A stretch of DNA of 64,000 nt from Escallonia rubra. Lineage: Eukaryota; Streptophyta; Magnoliopsida; Escalloniales; Escalloniaceae. The position numbers and the translations under genes were made by a program. Below the pieces are notes generated by a model. It did not search any database. It was not told the origin of the DNA and was given only the letters and a program-made list of their open reading frames with translations. How positions within the stretch are numbered: the first letter of the stretch is position 1; each line of letters opens with the position of its first letter. The stretch covers positions 248,001 to 312,000 of the forward strand of contig JAVXUO010003040.1 of NCBI GenBank assembly GCA_033065855.1, read 5' to 3'. Positions 47,963 to 60,583 of the stretch are shown piece after piece.

Positions 47963-48800
47963 ACTATTACGCCCTGATTTTTCGGAACATTAATTACAAA
48001 ACAAACAAAGTCTAAAAACCCTCAAGAAGTCCAAAAGTTTCTCAATTAGGTACTCAGAGCATCTAACAATAAGTTTTCAAGAAACATCAATAAATGCCAC
48101 ACCTGCTTAAAACAATTACGTTGTCCTCAACTATCCCTACACGGAGTTCCAAAATAAAATCTGAACACTTATTGGTCTCTTACAATCTATAATATAACAA
48201 GGCTACTTATTGGTCTCTTACGATCTATCTGACAATAGATACAAAAGAAAACCCTTCATTAAAGAGATTCTTATTGAGGTGGGGTGAGCACAAAGCGCAG
48301 TAAGTAAAGATAATCACACACACTCATCCACAGAGTACAGAGCACGCTGTATTGATAACAGTACTTGGAGTTGATAAAGTACGATACTAAGGTGCATGAC
48401 GAATACCAAAACCAATACACTAACTTTCAATTTAAAAATCAAACTACCAACAAGATCAACTAGCATGTACTAGCAGACCATATCACGTCAAAATAATGAA
48501 TTTCGATGGACAACTACATTTGCACTGGGTCAAAATATTTCAACGTGTTCAAACCAATACAAAATTAAGTTCAAAACGGTTCCACTAGACTCGGGTAAAT
48601 TCAATAGTACTTTCGATAAGTTTGAAAACGTCTTCAAACGGATCTGATACCAAAATCCAGATATTCAAGTAGTACAAAGACCAAAACTAGGGTAGCCATC
48701 CAGAAATCACACGTGCCATCACTGACACGTGAGACAAGGTTTAGAAATTAAGATTATGATCTCTAGTTCATCCCGCTGAGCTAGCCTACGTACGCATTTA
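47963..48800. repeat. left inverted arm of the 5.9-kb insertion
   Basis: The arm starts 'ttacgccctgatttttcgg' and continues through 'aacattaattacaaaacaaa', 'ctacacggagttccaaaata' and 'ttcatcccgctga'. The complement of 52600-53459 carries the same words in the same order. The arms have many substitutions and small indels, so they are old. Confidence 0.8.
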
Positions 48801-48829
48801 CCCAATCTGAAATCTAATTATCCACCTTT

Positions 48830-51800
48830 TGTAATACCCCAAACCTAAGGTCGCGCTTAAAATAAATTTTGTTGATTATTAATTTCTTAGGTGACAATTT
48901 TTGTGAGTGATACTAGATGATCTTTTGCGATGGTTGTTGTGAGCGGTATCATTTAGGACGTTTAGCAACATTCTTCTTTTTTAAATGATTATAAGTTGCA
49001 ATAAATGAGGCTTATTGTAGGGTAGACTATAGCATGTTTGTTTCTTATAGCAAAAAGTTTATAAGTAATTATTTGAGTTCTTTTACGACAAATTTCGAGA
49101 GCTAAAAGATTGGCAACTCAGGGCGGTTAATTTATTTTATTAGCGACGATAATTATACGCAATATTTAGCGTCGATTGGCTTAAGCGATTGTCATTGAAC
49201 TTTGAGCGACTAAGGGAGCATTATAATTATGATCTCTAGCGGCAATTGTAGAATCATAAGTTATAATTTACGATAGCAGTTATAACTGATATTGATTGAG
49301 GTTTTAGTGACGATTAACGTTAATGATATTTTAAAAAATCATTAGCAACCATTTTTATTTTTTTGCAGCATTATTTTAGTAGAACAAACTTAGCGACAAA
49401 TTAGTGGAACGGGGAACATAACACTATGTTAAATTGTGCTAGTATCTTAAATTACCGTAAATGATGATTTTTGGAAAACTTTTGCAATCATAAAAAGCTT
49501 TGGATAAAAATATAAATGATTAATGAGAGAGTAGGGGGCTTATCGTAATTATTTGAGTTAGGGTTTATTATTATAAACTCATTAGCCGACCCTAATTCCC
49601 TACTCATAATCTCTGTACGCGGCTAAGGAAGAGAAGAAGAGGGAGCAGAGGTAGAGAAAGAGAACGCAACAAAGAGTTCTTCCGGCGAAATTTCGGTAAG
49701 CTTTATATATATATATATATAGTCTTATTGCTAAGAGAGGGACAATCGTGGTATGGTGTGCCGTGGGTGATGGCTGCCAAGGGAAAAGAAACGGCTGCGG
49801 CGGGACGTGGCGGAAACGGATGGCTTGTGTGAGAGGAAAGATCCCACTGCTGTGAGGCAGTGGGTATGGCATGTGCATATATATGTGTGTAAATCGTAAG
49901 GAAGTGAACTGGTTAGAGAAGTGGAAATGATGTATTGTGTTTGGTGACTTAAAGAAGAGAGAAGAAGGAGAGGAAAGGCAACTGTGAGTGAAATGGTAGA
50001 TTAATGGGTGTGCCATGAAATGTTTGGGCAAGAAGATGAAAGCTACTGCCGAGGCAGTAGCTTTGAAGGAAATTGTGGAGAATTAGGTTGGGTGTTGTGT
50101 TGTGTATATGGGAGTGATGTGTGGATGAGTGTGTATAGAAGTGTAGATTAATGGGTGTGCATGTGTTTATGTATATATATATATATGGGTAACTGTGTGT
50201 GTGAGAAAAGATGAAAATAGAGAGTTGTGTGTTTAGGGAAGAAATGAACTATTGGGTTGCTGAAGAAGATGGTTCTGCGCAGAGAGAGAGGGAGGGAAAA
50301 GTTGGGGGTTCAATAATTTAACTTAAAAGTGTCGCTAAAGGGAATCCTTTTTAAGCAGTTTCTTTCCTAATTTTTAAGGTATATCTAGGAACTTATTTGG
50401 AAGAAGTTCAAAATAGTAACTTATATTATTTTTTCAAGATCTACATACTGGAAAATGTTTAGATTTTTCTGAGCATGGGAAGCGTGCAAACTAATTTTAT
50501 CTGAACAAGAGATTTCGGCGTATTTTAAAATAGTAAATTAAGTTATTAAATTATGATACTTTTACAATAGTCTTATGTAGCTACGATGGAGTATATTCCA
50601 GAGTTCCAAAATCTTTGAAAGTCGTTTGTTATTTTTAACGTTATTAGCGGCGTAGCGCTCGATCGGATATCGTGTAACGCTTCACTATTACGATAGTTTC
50701 TTAAATTATTTTTAAAGACCTATTCTTAGCAGATTTAGACAAAGTACAAAACTAAAACTTCTCTTATTTTTGTGAAAACTTTGACGTGGAATTGTTTGGG
50801 ATTTTTCAGGGCATGGGAGATGTCTCGACCAATTTTATTTTTAAAACAGGTTTTTAAATTATTTAATATACTAAAAACAATTATTTTTAGCCTAGAATTT
50901 TACAGTGATCTAAAATTACTGTGGCGCTTGAGTGTTTGAAATTTCGTGGCATTCTGGTGCCATTTGATATATTATTGGAACATGAGCATTAGCACTCAAT
51001 TTAATGAGTAATTTAAGGTTCTAAGCGGAAAATCCCCAGAACAACCATTCTTGTCCGAAAAACCCACCAGTGGTTTAAAAATATTCTTTTGGGTTATATC
51101 TAGGTGGGTAATGGTACGTTGGGCATCGGAGGTAAATATGTAATTTTACAGAAGTCTAAGGGCAATTTGGTAATTTCACTCACTTGAGAGAAACTTAATA
51201 CTTAGGTATGCTAGAGCAGCAATGAATGACATCCATGTGATTTGTTATTTAGGTTTCGACTGACAAGAGATAGGACCGACTTTTGAACAAGCTCAATAAC
51301 CAGTTATTGAGCAAGATAAGTACCCTGTCATATTCCTCCTTATACCCTACTTGAAATTTTTTATATTATATACATGTTCTCAGTAAAAATGATAGCTTTG
51401 AAGTACTTTTATTGCCCTGTGTTCGTGATAAATAGTTTATTGAAAACTAAAATAAAATGTCATGGAAGATTTTCGGTAAAGATAATTTTGGAAAGATTTG
51501 TAAGTACCTCTTTAGAAGTCATTTTAAGGTCTTAGTTATTGCATGACTCTAGATTTGTGTACATGTTTAAATAAGGTGTGGCAGAACCCAAAATAGTTGT
51601 CTGAATGGGTCTACGGCCTGTCATGGATCTAGATCGCGGGTCTACCCGTGGGTTTGGGTCGTGACGCCTTTGCTTCAATTGATTTACTATTTGGAAGAGA
51701 TTCATTGGTGCTCTAGAATCCTAACTACATTTGTGATCATTTTGCTAAATTCATTATTGACTTTGGTTCACGATCTGTTGTTACTAATTTTGCAGGAACT

Positions 51801-52590
51801 TCAAGAGTCCATATCTTCTTCGTTCTTTGTCCAATCTTAGTGTTCTTATACTTTCTGAAAACCCCAAAGATTCTAATATAACTCTTAGCTTTGAGATTTC
51901 CCAAAATCTAACTAATTAATATTCAAACATTTTTATGCTTATATTTCTGCCAATTCAAGTTAGCCTATCTTATACATTTCTCATTGGTTTTTAATAGTCT
52001 TCTTCAACTTTGTACTTTAAGGTTTTATGAGAATCCTTCCGATTGTTGGTTGAGATTGTGTTTTGAAAATTATTGGTCAGTGATTTTTTTTTTTGTTTTT
52101 GACACTATAAATAAGCCCATTTCGATTTTTTCTATCTCCTTTATTTCTCATTGACTTTTAATGATTTTAGAGATTGTGGAATCCTTAAAGAGTCTTACTT
52201 AACTTTTTAGTTTTACGTTTTATCAGAATCATTCTATTTCTTGATCAAATTTGAGTTTGAAAGTTATTGGTCAGTGCTGAAGTTGTTGTCTTGGCACTAC
52301 AAATTAATCTACTTTGACTTGCTTTATCATAGTTGTTTCTTATTAGTTTTTGATGATCTTAGACATTACAAAAACAACACTCAGACCTCTTCAGGTTTTA
52401 GGTTTTGAGTTTTTTTAGAATTCGTGCACTTCAATGTTGAAGTTGCCCTTGAATAGGAGTATTTTGTGTAGAATCATGTGAATGAGAATGACTTTGTCGG
52501 CTTCAAACTCTTGGTGTTTATTAAGTTTATTTGATATATGTTGTTTTTGATCTGGTGAGTCGTGTCACAGTGCATGTGACTTATCTATTT
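48830..52590. other. interior of the 5.9-kb insertion, non-coding
   Basis: No recognisable protein domain. Includes (TA)n at about 49704-49722, a (TA)n near 50173-50187, and two near-perfect 20-bp stem sequences built on 'ctgc..gaggcagt' (49846-49866 and 50041-50060). An open frame on the minus strand (49600-50031) follows the simple-sequence composition and is not called. Confidence 0.5.
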
Positions 52591-52599
52591 CCTACTTAC

Positions 52600-53459
52600 C
52601 CACGTATATCAGCGGGATGAGTTAGAGATCAAGATCTTAATTTCTGAACCTTGTATTACGTGTCAATGATGGCACGTGCGACAAAATTTTAAATGGCGTC
52701 CTTAGTTTCCGTCTTTATACTACTTGAATGTTCAAATTTTGATATCTGATATGTTTGAAGACGTTTTCAAACTTATCTAAAGTACTATTGAATTTACTGG
52801 AGTCTTTTGAAATATGAAATATTGTTATCTGAAGTAGTGGAAGCATTTCAAACTTAGTTTGTATTGGTTTAAACACATTGAAACCTTTTGACTCACTGCA
52901 AATGTAGTTGTCCATCGAAATTCATTACTTTGATGTGGTATTGTCAACCGGTACAAGCTATTTGATCTTGTGGTTGGTCTGCCTTTTGAATTGAAAATTA
53001 GTGCATTGGTTTTAGTATTTGTCATGCACCTTGGTATCGTATTCTATCAACTTCAAGTACTGTTATTGATACAACATGCATCTTTGTATATGTAGGTGAG
53101 TGGGTGTGATTATCTTTATTGAGCATTGTGCTCACCCCCTAGTTTCAGGTTATTAACCAGTTTTCAAAGTTTTGCAAAGGATTATATGTCATGACTAAGT
53201 AAGAAAGATTTTTAATGAAGGGTCTAAGAGACCAGTAAATTGCCTTGTTATATTTTGGTTACGATTTTATTTTGGAACTCCGTGTAGGGATGGTTGAGGA
53301 CAATGTAACTGTTTTAAGCTGGCGTGGCATTTATCAATATTTGTTGAAGAGTTATTGTTAGATGCTCTAAATACCTAACTGGGAGATTTCTGAAATTTTT
53401 GAGGTTTTTCTAACTTTGTTTGTTTTGTAATTAATGTTCCAAAAAATCGGGGCGTTACA
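52600..53459. repeat. right inverted arm of the 5.9-kb insertion
   Basis: It is the inverted counterpart of 47963-48800 and ends in 'ccaaaaaatcggggcgttac' followed by 'a'. Its end is cleaner than that of the left arm (TGTAACGCCCC when read in complement), so the right side preserves the original terminus. Confidence 0.8.
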
Positions 53460-54020
53460 CTAGGAGTGAAGGGAGGTTGGAGAATATCAAGATAGCAGTT
53501 GTCCTAGGAAATACAACATGATCGGGAAGGGGAACCTAACAAGTTGCTATGACTTATCTTGATCAGTTCACTGTAGATTTGGGAACACATAACTGCATAT
53601 CTAGGAAGTGGGATTTGCTGGTATCTCATGTAAACATGCTATTGTTGCAATGTACTGCAAATGTTTGGACCTAGACTTGTATATGGCTAATTACTATAGG
53701 AAAGAAGACATTTATGAGGGGTATAAGCATGTGATATATCTCATGATGGGTCTAATATGTGGCTAAGACGAGTAAGACTCTTGCATTATCCCAATTCCCC
53801 ATTCCCAACCCTAATGACTAATAGGAACAAGGTGAGAAGAGGTACGACGTGTGCTAGATGCACTAAATTCCATAAATCAAGTCAAAGCAAAAGAACTTAC
53901 AAAACAAAATTAAGAGTAGTTAATGGTTGCTCTAGTGATTGGGGGGGAGGGGGGGTGTTAGGGGTTCTTGATGTTGGGTTAACACCAGCTAGGGTTGCAT
54001 ATGAACCGAGTTTGAGTTGA
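53460..54020 (+). pseudogene. MuDR-type transposase remnant, C-terminal SWIM region
   Basis: Plus-strand frames read 'YLDQFTVDLGTHNCISRKWD' (53550-53610), then frame-shifted 'CKHAIVAMYC' (about 53630-53660). These are the C-x-C...C-x-H pattern of the SWIM zinc finger that follows the MULE transposase catalytic domain. 'MANYYRKEDIYEGYKHVI' follows, then the basic 'RNKVRRGTTCARC' tail. It continues the copy broken at 47514. Confidence 0.8.
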
Positions 54021-54029
54021 ACATGGTTG

Positions 54030-56680
54030 TGTTCGAGTTTGCTTCGTATAAGTTAGCCATGTTCAAATGTGGATCGAGTTTGTCTGATAGGGTTAAATGT
54101 TTGTTCGATCTCGGTTCCTGAAACCATTCACAAAGTTCGGGCTCGACTTAGTTCGTTTAACCATAGAAACCAAATTCTATCCTTGTAAATTCATGTCCTT
54201 CTTCACTAAGACCAAAACAAAAAAATCTCAGATCTGAAAATTCTCATATCCTAACTACTCAAAGATGAAAGAATAACAAACTAACAACAGAATGCCCGAA
54301 CGTCTGAGTTTTCGTTGACCGAATCAACGAGAAATATTAGGAAGAAGCAGGTGCATAGACATCAACAAACTTCTGGAATTACAAATATCTGAATCATGTT
54401 GAGAAGCATTAAGATGGTTGGTATATATGTGTGTGCCTATGCCCCCGCACACGAGTCTTTGCGCCTCAAAGAGAGGCGACATAATGTTGGGGGGGGGGGG
54501 GGGGGGTGAGAGAGATAGAGAGAAAGTCAACACGATGAGGGTGGATGTGTGTCTTTTTGTGTGTGAGTCTATGTCTGAGATTGATAGATGAGAGAAGATA
54601 TAGAATGAACGAGTGGCTATTGAAGTATAAGTCAAATTTAGGGCAAAATAAGCATATGCAACATGGTGTTCAAGCATAGGTGATTAATAGCTATGTGGGC
54701 TCATGTGTATGGATGAGCTACGTCGACTTGGTTCTTTAAGGTATTTGGATGTTTGGACTTCTGCCTTTCACAAAGGCACACACTTTATACAAATGTAGCA
54801 TAAGGCTCTATGAAAACAGTTAATTTCATGCTTAACAAGCCATTCATGAAGATATTCATCAACCATACTACGTGTTCAAGCTTGGCTCATTTAATAAACC
54901 AACTTAAAAAAATATTTATGTTCAGTTCCTATAACAAATAAAAGCGAACGAGTTTTAGGAGAAAGAACGAGAAGCTATTCTTGGACAGTTTGGTTCTTTT
55001 ACCACCCAAGTTACAGCTGGTTAGTGGGTCGTTCTCGGTCCTATTAGTGAGGGTGCTTTTGTATTTGCACTAACAAGAAGTTAAACTACATTAACCTCAA
55101 GGAACACTATGATTGCTAGACAACCGGGGACAACTGGCATAGCAATAGGTTGCTTCTTCAAAACAAAGGCAACACGGGTGCAACACAAGCAAGGCTAAAA
55201 GAAAGAAACAACTAGGGAGCTGCACAAACAAGGCTGCAACGAACCTTCTCCAAAAAAATAAACTGACCCGGGAAAGTTCTAAAATTAAGAGTCACCCTCT
55301 TATTTTATTAAACGAAGGGAATTAAAAAAACCCCTAAAATGACTCTAAACTGTCATATGACTAACTAGTCTATAGACAACAAAAAAATGATTTCGAAGAA
55401 TAAGGTACACGATGGGAAGGCGTTAGGCACCTGTCATACCCTTTTAGTCTTTACTTCATTTTATTGATTTTTGGCCTTAAGCACATAAATATGTAATTAA
55501 ACTCACCCTAGTTCTAATTCTAAGTTATTGGTTTGAATTTGACAACAGGGTTAAAAACCATCGCAGTTCGATTGATCCTATAGGTGGCGACTTACATTTC
55601 GACCTTTGACTCTAACAAAGAAATAAAATGACTCCTATTTATAATTTGTATATAATGGGAATGTGATCGTGGGGAGGGGAAGCACTCTAGACTACTATAT
55701 TCTAACCCTTCTAGAAAACAATAAATATACCTCGTGAATGCGCTTGCTTAGAAGACTCGGGAATGCTTTGTGACGAATCCACTATGCAAGTGACTTAATT
55801 AAGAATATATAAAAATGAGGTTTAAAGTGCTAAATTCTCTTAAGAGATGATCTACCACTTTTATGAGTGGAATAACATAAAAGCTCTGGAAAGAAAAAGT
55901 TGATCCTTTAGAATGTTGCCCAAAGACCTTTTTTATAGAGGTCTAAGGCATTAAAAATAGTAAATATGACCGTCTTAATCTGTGATCTGGTGATAAAGAA
56001 TAATATTTGATAAAAATTACAAACTGAGAAAAAGTTAACAAACTAACCGGTTAGTCAACAAATTGGCCGGTTCTTGAATAACTTCTCGTTCACCCCTTAA
56101 AAACTTATAGATTATTTCCCCAAAATATTGGACATTATCTGTCCTTAATGCTGTAATTATCTCTAAAAAATATATATAAAGGATGTACCAGATTTTGGGA
56201 ATTATCCCCCATCTTCATCTTAATTAAGGATATTTGAAAGTATAAAAAAGATAAATCACAAGATATTTCCAAGTCTTTTAATCGAAATCAATCTCTTGAC
56301 TGAACCTAGGTTAAGTTTAACTAACTGGACTAGTTTAACCAAATGGATTGGACTCTAACTGGGTTGAATTGGAGACTGAATCAAATGACCTAAACCCATA
56401 GCAATAATAAACTTAATCATTGATAAAGCACATTAAAAAAAATATGAAAGATCAAATAAAACTGCAACGAATGGGGTGTCCACAGAGCCCCTCAGTGAGA
56501 GAGCTCACTTGTAGGCGAACATCACGGTAAACAACAGATTTTTATAGTAGAAAAATGGAAAAGATCACAAGACATGAGGCAGACTCAAAGCCTCACACAT
56601 ATATGAAGTGAAGTCAGACCTTATCTAGAGTCAGAGTCAATAGTAACAACAATTGGTAATGCTTAGGCATAAGGTACATC
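54030..56680. other. repeat-derived intergenic DNA, no gene
   Basis: Contains degenerate direct words ('gttcgagttt', 'gttcgg') at 54000-54160 and an 18-base G run at 54489-54506. The segment 55400-55720 resembles retroelement flanks ('ggcgttaggcacct', 'tagtttaacc'). No coding domain. Sequence at about 56300-56420 resembles 500-620 of this window. Confidence 0.45.
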
Positions 56681-56683
56681 CTC

Positions 56684-57350
56684 AGAAGCTGGAGCCAAAA
56701 TTAACCACGAGGCCATCTAGGATCACTAAAAGGAATTTGTATGTAAGAGTTAGAAGCCAACAGTAACAACGATGGGTTGCTTCATATGACACATTCTTAG
56801 AAGCTGGAGCCAACGGTAACAACAATTGGTCATCTAAGGATGCTGAAAAGTCATGTCTAGGCAAAGCCAACGATAACAACAATTGGTCGCATCTAGAAGC
56901 CGGAGCCAACGGTAACAATAATTGGCCGTCCAAATGCACCAAAGACTTATGACTAAGAGCCGGAGCCAACGGTAGCAACAACTGGTCGCTTAGCTATAAG
57001 GGCATACCCCTAGAAGCTGGAGCCAACACTAATAACAATTGCTCGTCTGGGAATATGAAAAAAGTGTATCTAGAACATGGAGTCAATAACAACAAATTTC
57101 ATATAGCTGAAAGCTTATGCGTAAGAGTCGAAGTCAATAGTAACGATGATTGGTCGCTTAGGTGAATGAGGAGAAAAGCATATATAGAAGCCAGAGCCAA
57201 CAGTAATGATGATTTGTCGTCTAGGCACATTAAATGCTTAATGACTAAGAGATGGAACAAATAGCAACGACAATGGTCACTTGGACATAAGTAGCATCCT
57301 TAGAAGAAGGAGCTAATAGTAATAACCATTGGTCATCCAGGGCCACAAAA
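56684..57350. repeat. degenerate tandem array, ~58-bp unit, about eleven copies
   Basis: Copies start with 'agaagctggagccaacggta' or variants at about 56684, 56799, 56895, 56957, 57012, 57072, 57122, 57186, 57245 and 57301. Each is followed by 'acaacaattggtcg'. Spacing is 50-64 bp, with double spacing where a copy has decayed. The open frame on the complement (56682-56981) only translates the repeat. Confidence 0.85.
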
Positions 57351-57379
57351 AATTGGAGCTAAAAATATAACTAGAGTTT

Positions 57380-58280
57380 GAACTTGAACTGGACTGGGAC
57401 TGGAGCTGGAGCTGGGACTGGACTGAGTCTAGATTGTAAGCGATATCTGCTTACCAACTTTAATTGATTGTTATATCCTCAGACATAAATATGGACTGAG
57501 ACTGGGACTAGAACTGGGTTGAAGTTGGATTGTACGCGATCTACGTACTAACCTAAATTAGGGGTTATACCCCTAGACATAAATTTAGACAGAGACTGGG
57601 ACTGGAATTGGGCCAAAATTCAAACAGAGGAAGGTACTCGATCTGCGTGCCGACAAAGATTACTCATGAATAAAGAGAGACAAGCAGAGATGTAATTTAA
57701 CTGGTGGGGGGGGGGGGGGGGGGGGAAGCAAAGCGGTGGGCCACCTACCAGGCACCTTAGAAAAAGAAATTGAGTTTCAAGTGAGGATATAATTACATTG
57801 GCTAACTCAATCCTTGATGAGGTAATAACCACTGAATTCGATGAGGTTTACATGCCATAATGGGAATGTTGAGAGACGCTGACCAATAGAAGAGTCAAAT
57901 ACCCATTTCCATACCAAGTTACATACCTTGTGAGGATAGAATCAACCTCAAAGAAGGGGTGCCTAGGAATGTAGTTTGCCCAATGTTCAAATCACTGACC
58001 CGCTAGAGTTTGAGGGTTTCTACCCTCGAATATGGATCTGGAACAGGACTGAGACTAAGACTGGACATGGATCGGACTGAGAAAGGTAAGCGATTGGCAT
58101 GCCAACATATATTGAGGGTTTCTGTCCTCGAATATGTATCTTGACTGAGACTGTGACCAAGACTGGACGAGGGAAGACAAAAGAAGGTGCACAACATCTA
58201 CGTGCCAACATGGATTCCAAATGTCTATCCTTAAATATGGATTTGTATTCTGAGACTGAAATTAAAAAGAAGGCGCACAT
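57380..58280. repeat. second degenerate tandem array, ~100-bp unit
   Basis: Units combine 'gactgagactgggactgg', a 'gcgat(c/a)t.cgt.c.aac' segment and 'cctc(g/a)aatatggat'. Copies occur near 57390, 57490, 57588, 58023, 58121 and 58224. The array is interrupted by less repetitive sequence at 57625-58010 that contains a 20-base G run (57706-57725). Confidence 0.7.
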
Positions 58281-58289
58281 GACCTTTAC

Positions 58290-59190
58290 ATATTAATCCT
58301 GCACTGAAGGTTAATACTTTAGATCATTGACTTGGACACGAAAATGGCTGCACCCTACGGAGGTCGCTTACATACCCTCGTGTGAAAGAGATCAAGCAAA
58401 ATGTAGTTTGAATTGGTTTTAGAAAGAGGACTGTATGTGACTTTCACGTATTGACCTAAAGTGAGAGTCAAATGCCCTCGGACTCGAATCTAGAATTAAA
58501 AAAGACGAGTGTAGGGCTGGAGGGATAAGTCGACCCTTTAGAGTCGAGAAAGATAGGAGAGCGACTGAAAAGTCACAGCAAGAATCAGATTTTTTTTTTA
58601 AATCTTTTGTTTTATAATATTCCAACAAAAAAAAAACTTTTCTTTTTTGAAGAATAGGGGCTGGAAACACAATTCTATGATCCAGGCTTAAACGGAACAA
58701 AGATACAGACACTTCTCTAACCCGTGAACTCCTTCATGATTTTTCTTCTCCCACTTCATTATTAACTACCCTCCTCTCCGTGCATAGTACGAGATTTTTG
58801 CTAGTTTACATTTAAAATATAACATATTGAAGATTAAAACGCAAAACGACTATTTATTCTTGTTTTTTTAAAGTTTCTTAGTACTTTAAAAAAACTTGGG
58901 TAGCGTTTGAAATCACTTTCAGTTTTGATTTTTTATTTTCAAAAAATTAAAAACAAAAACTACTTTATTTATTATTATTATTATTATTTTTACAAAAACA
59001 AGTGGGTGTTTGATTACCCAATTTTTATTTTGAAATTTTTTTTGATGGTAGTTTGACAGTTTGTAGTGGCGGTGGTGGTTGCCAACAGGCTGCGGTGGCC
59101 GGCAGCTGTGATGATGATGGTCTCAAAATAAAAATCAAAACTCAAAATTCTTAAATGAGAATTTTTAAAAACGATCATGTTTTAAAAACT
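58290..59190. other. intergenic, nothing recognised
   Basis: AT-rich with poly(T), (TTA)n near 58972-58988 and no coding motif. Confidence 0.5.
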
Positions 59191-59201
59191 GGTTTCTAAA
59201 A

Positions 59202-60412
59202 GGGGAAAGTAGGGAATGACTCCCTTTACTTTACACGTTGTACGATTTGCCCCCCTCCACTTCAAAGTTAAGCACTAAACCCTCCCACAGTTACAGAAAA
59301 TAGACACTTTAGACGAAAACCGTTAAATATAACAGCGCGTGGTCAACACGCGCGTTGACTAATGATTTTTTTTTGTAAATGACATTTTTGCCCATTGTCT
59401 CTTTTTAGAAAAGAAAATCAGAAAAAACCCTAATTCTAACCACCCCATCCCCCCCCCCCCCCCCGCCACCTAACCCCCCTATCCCCCCAACCCAATTTTG
59501 TCAACTCCCCCGACCACCCGACCACCGCACCCCTTCGTCTCCCCGTCTGCCTCCTTCTTCCCTGTCGCCGCACCACCCTCCCCCTTCCCTTTCCCCGTCG
59601 CAGCGACCGCCCTTCCCCTTCCCCTTCCCCGTCACCGCGACCGCCCTCCCCCTTCCTAAGGCCCCTTCCCCTTCCACGACATTGATGAAAATTTGAATTG
59701 AATTGAAATGGAATTGAATTGAAATCGGCGGTGTGGGTTTTCGAAAGGGCTTGCCGGTGTGGTGGAGTGGGTTTGCAAAGGGGCTTGCCGGCATGGTGGG
59801 GTAGGGCGAGTCTGCCGGATGGTGGGCCGAGAGAGGCTGCTGGCGGCGTGGGGTGAGGAGGACGCTTGGGCTGTCGGCGACGGGATCAGATCTGGAGAAG
59901 GAGAAGAGAAACCCTAATTTGAAAATTAGGGTTTTGAAACCCTAATTTTAAGGTTTCAAAACCCTAATTTTTAAATCAGGGTTTCAAATCCTCTAATTAT
60001 AGGATTTCAAAAGCTTAATTTGCAAATTAGTTGCTAATCCTAACGGCAATTGCGGTTCCTTTTTTTTTTTGTAACTCCCTGGTGGTCGGAGAAAAAGACC
60101 AGTGGTTGTGCTCAGTGAAGTGGTTGTGTTCAGTGAATCACCAATTGTAGCGGGGTTGACCAGAGGAGGAGGGTCATGGGCAAAAATTGTAACTTAAATT
60201 TGAGGGGGGAAAATTGCACACCGTGTATAGTACAGGGGGTCATTAGATAATAAAGAAATAAGGGTATTTTGGTCATTTCACGCTATTCATAACGGATCCG
60301 TCTAAGGTGCCCATTTTTTATAACTGTGGAGAGGTTTATTGCTTAACTTTGAAGTGGAAGAGGGCAAATCGCACAACGTGTAAAGTAGAGGGGTTCATTC
60401 CCTATTTTCCCC
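59202..60412. mobile_element. non-autonomous Mutator-like element with 9-bp target duplication
   Basis: Left terminus GGGGAAAGTAGGGAATGA (59202) and right terminus (complement GGGGAAAATAGGGAATGA from 60412) are inverted repeats over about 125 bp. The 9-bp sequence tttctaaaa flanks both ends (59193-59201 and 60413-60421). The 1211-bp element has no transposase. Its interior is GC-rich, with a 16-base C run (59449-59464), CCCTTCCCC repeats, and several AAACCCTAA motifs at about 59911-59980. No captured gene is recognisable. It ends 171 bp before the ATG of the GIY-YIG gene. Confidence 0.9.
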
Positions 60413-60583
60413 TTTCTAAAATTGAAGAACAAAAAAAATATAATTTATAAAAATAAAAACTGAAACGGACGGAGGCTTAACAGCTACTGATTCCTATTTA
60501 TCTCGTAACATTCGGCAATCTCGGTGCCATCATATAGCGACCATTTTCGGAAACCATGCGGGCAGCTTTTCCAAAAATTGGAT

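Larger units (their letters stand above)
47515..53459. mobile_element. 5.9-kb insertion splitting the Mutator transposase, with long inverted arms
   Basis: Left edge TATAACGCCCC (47515-47525) and right edge GGGGCGTTACA (53449-53459) are near-complementary. Transposase coding resumes just past the right edge, so this block inserted into it. Near each side lie inverted arms of about 0.85 kb (47963-48800 and 52600-53459). The interior (48830-52590) opens TGTAATACCCC and has no reading frame with a known domain. TGTAAC-GCCCC ends are common at plant LTR termini, but no gag or pol is present and no clear target duplication is visible (ctaca versus ctagg). It may be a nested set of non-autonomous LTR-like elements. 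Confidence 0.65.

Noticed and set aside
49600..50031. 143-residue minus-strand frame
   Set aside because: Lies in the non-coding interior of the 5.9-kb insertion, includes translated (TA)n, and has no recognisable domain.
56684..58280. CRISPR-like regularly spaced repeats
   Set aside because: Units are contiguous degenerate tandem copies, without conserved direct repeats separated by unique spacers, and the DNA is a plant nuclear genome.
59501..59794. 97-residue Gly/Arg-rich minus-strand frame
   Set aside because: Produced by the CCCTTCCCC-type repeats inside the Mutator element.
59911..59985. Interstitial telomere array
   Set aside because: Motifs are AAACCCTAA words in both orientations with other bases between, not tandem TTTAGGG units.
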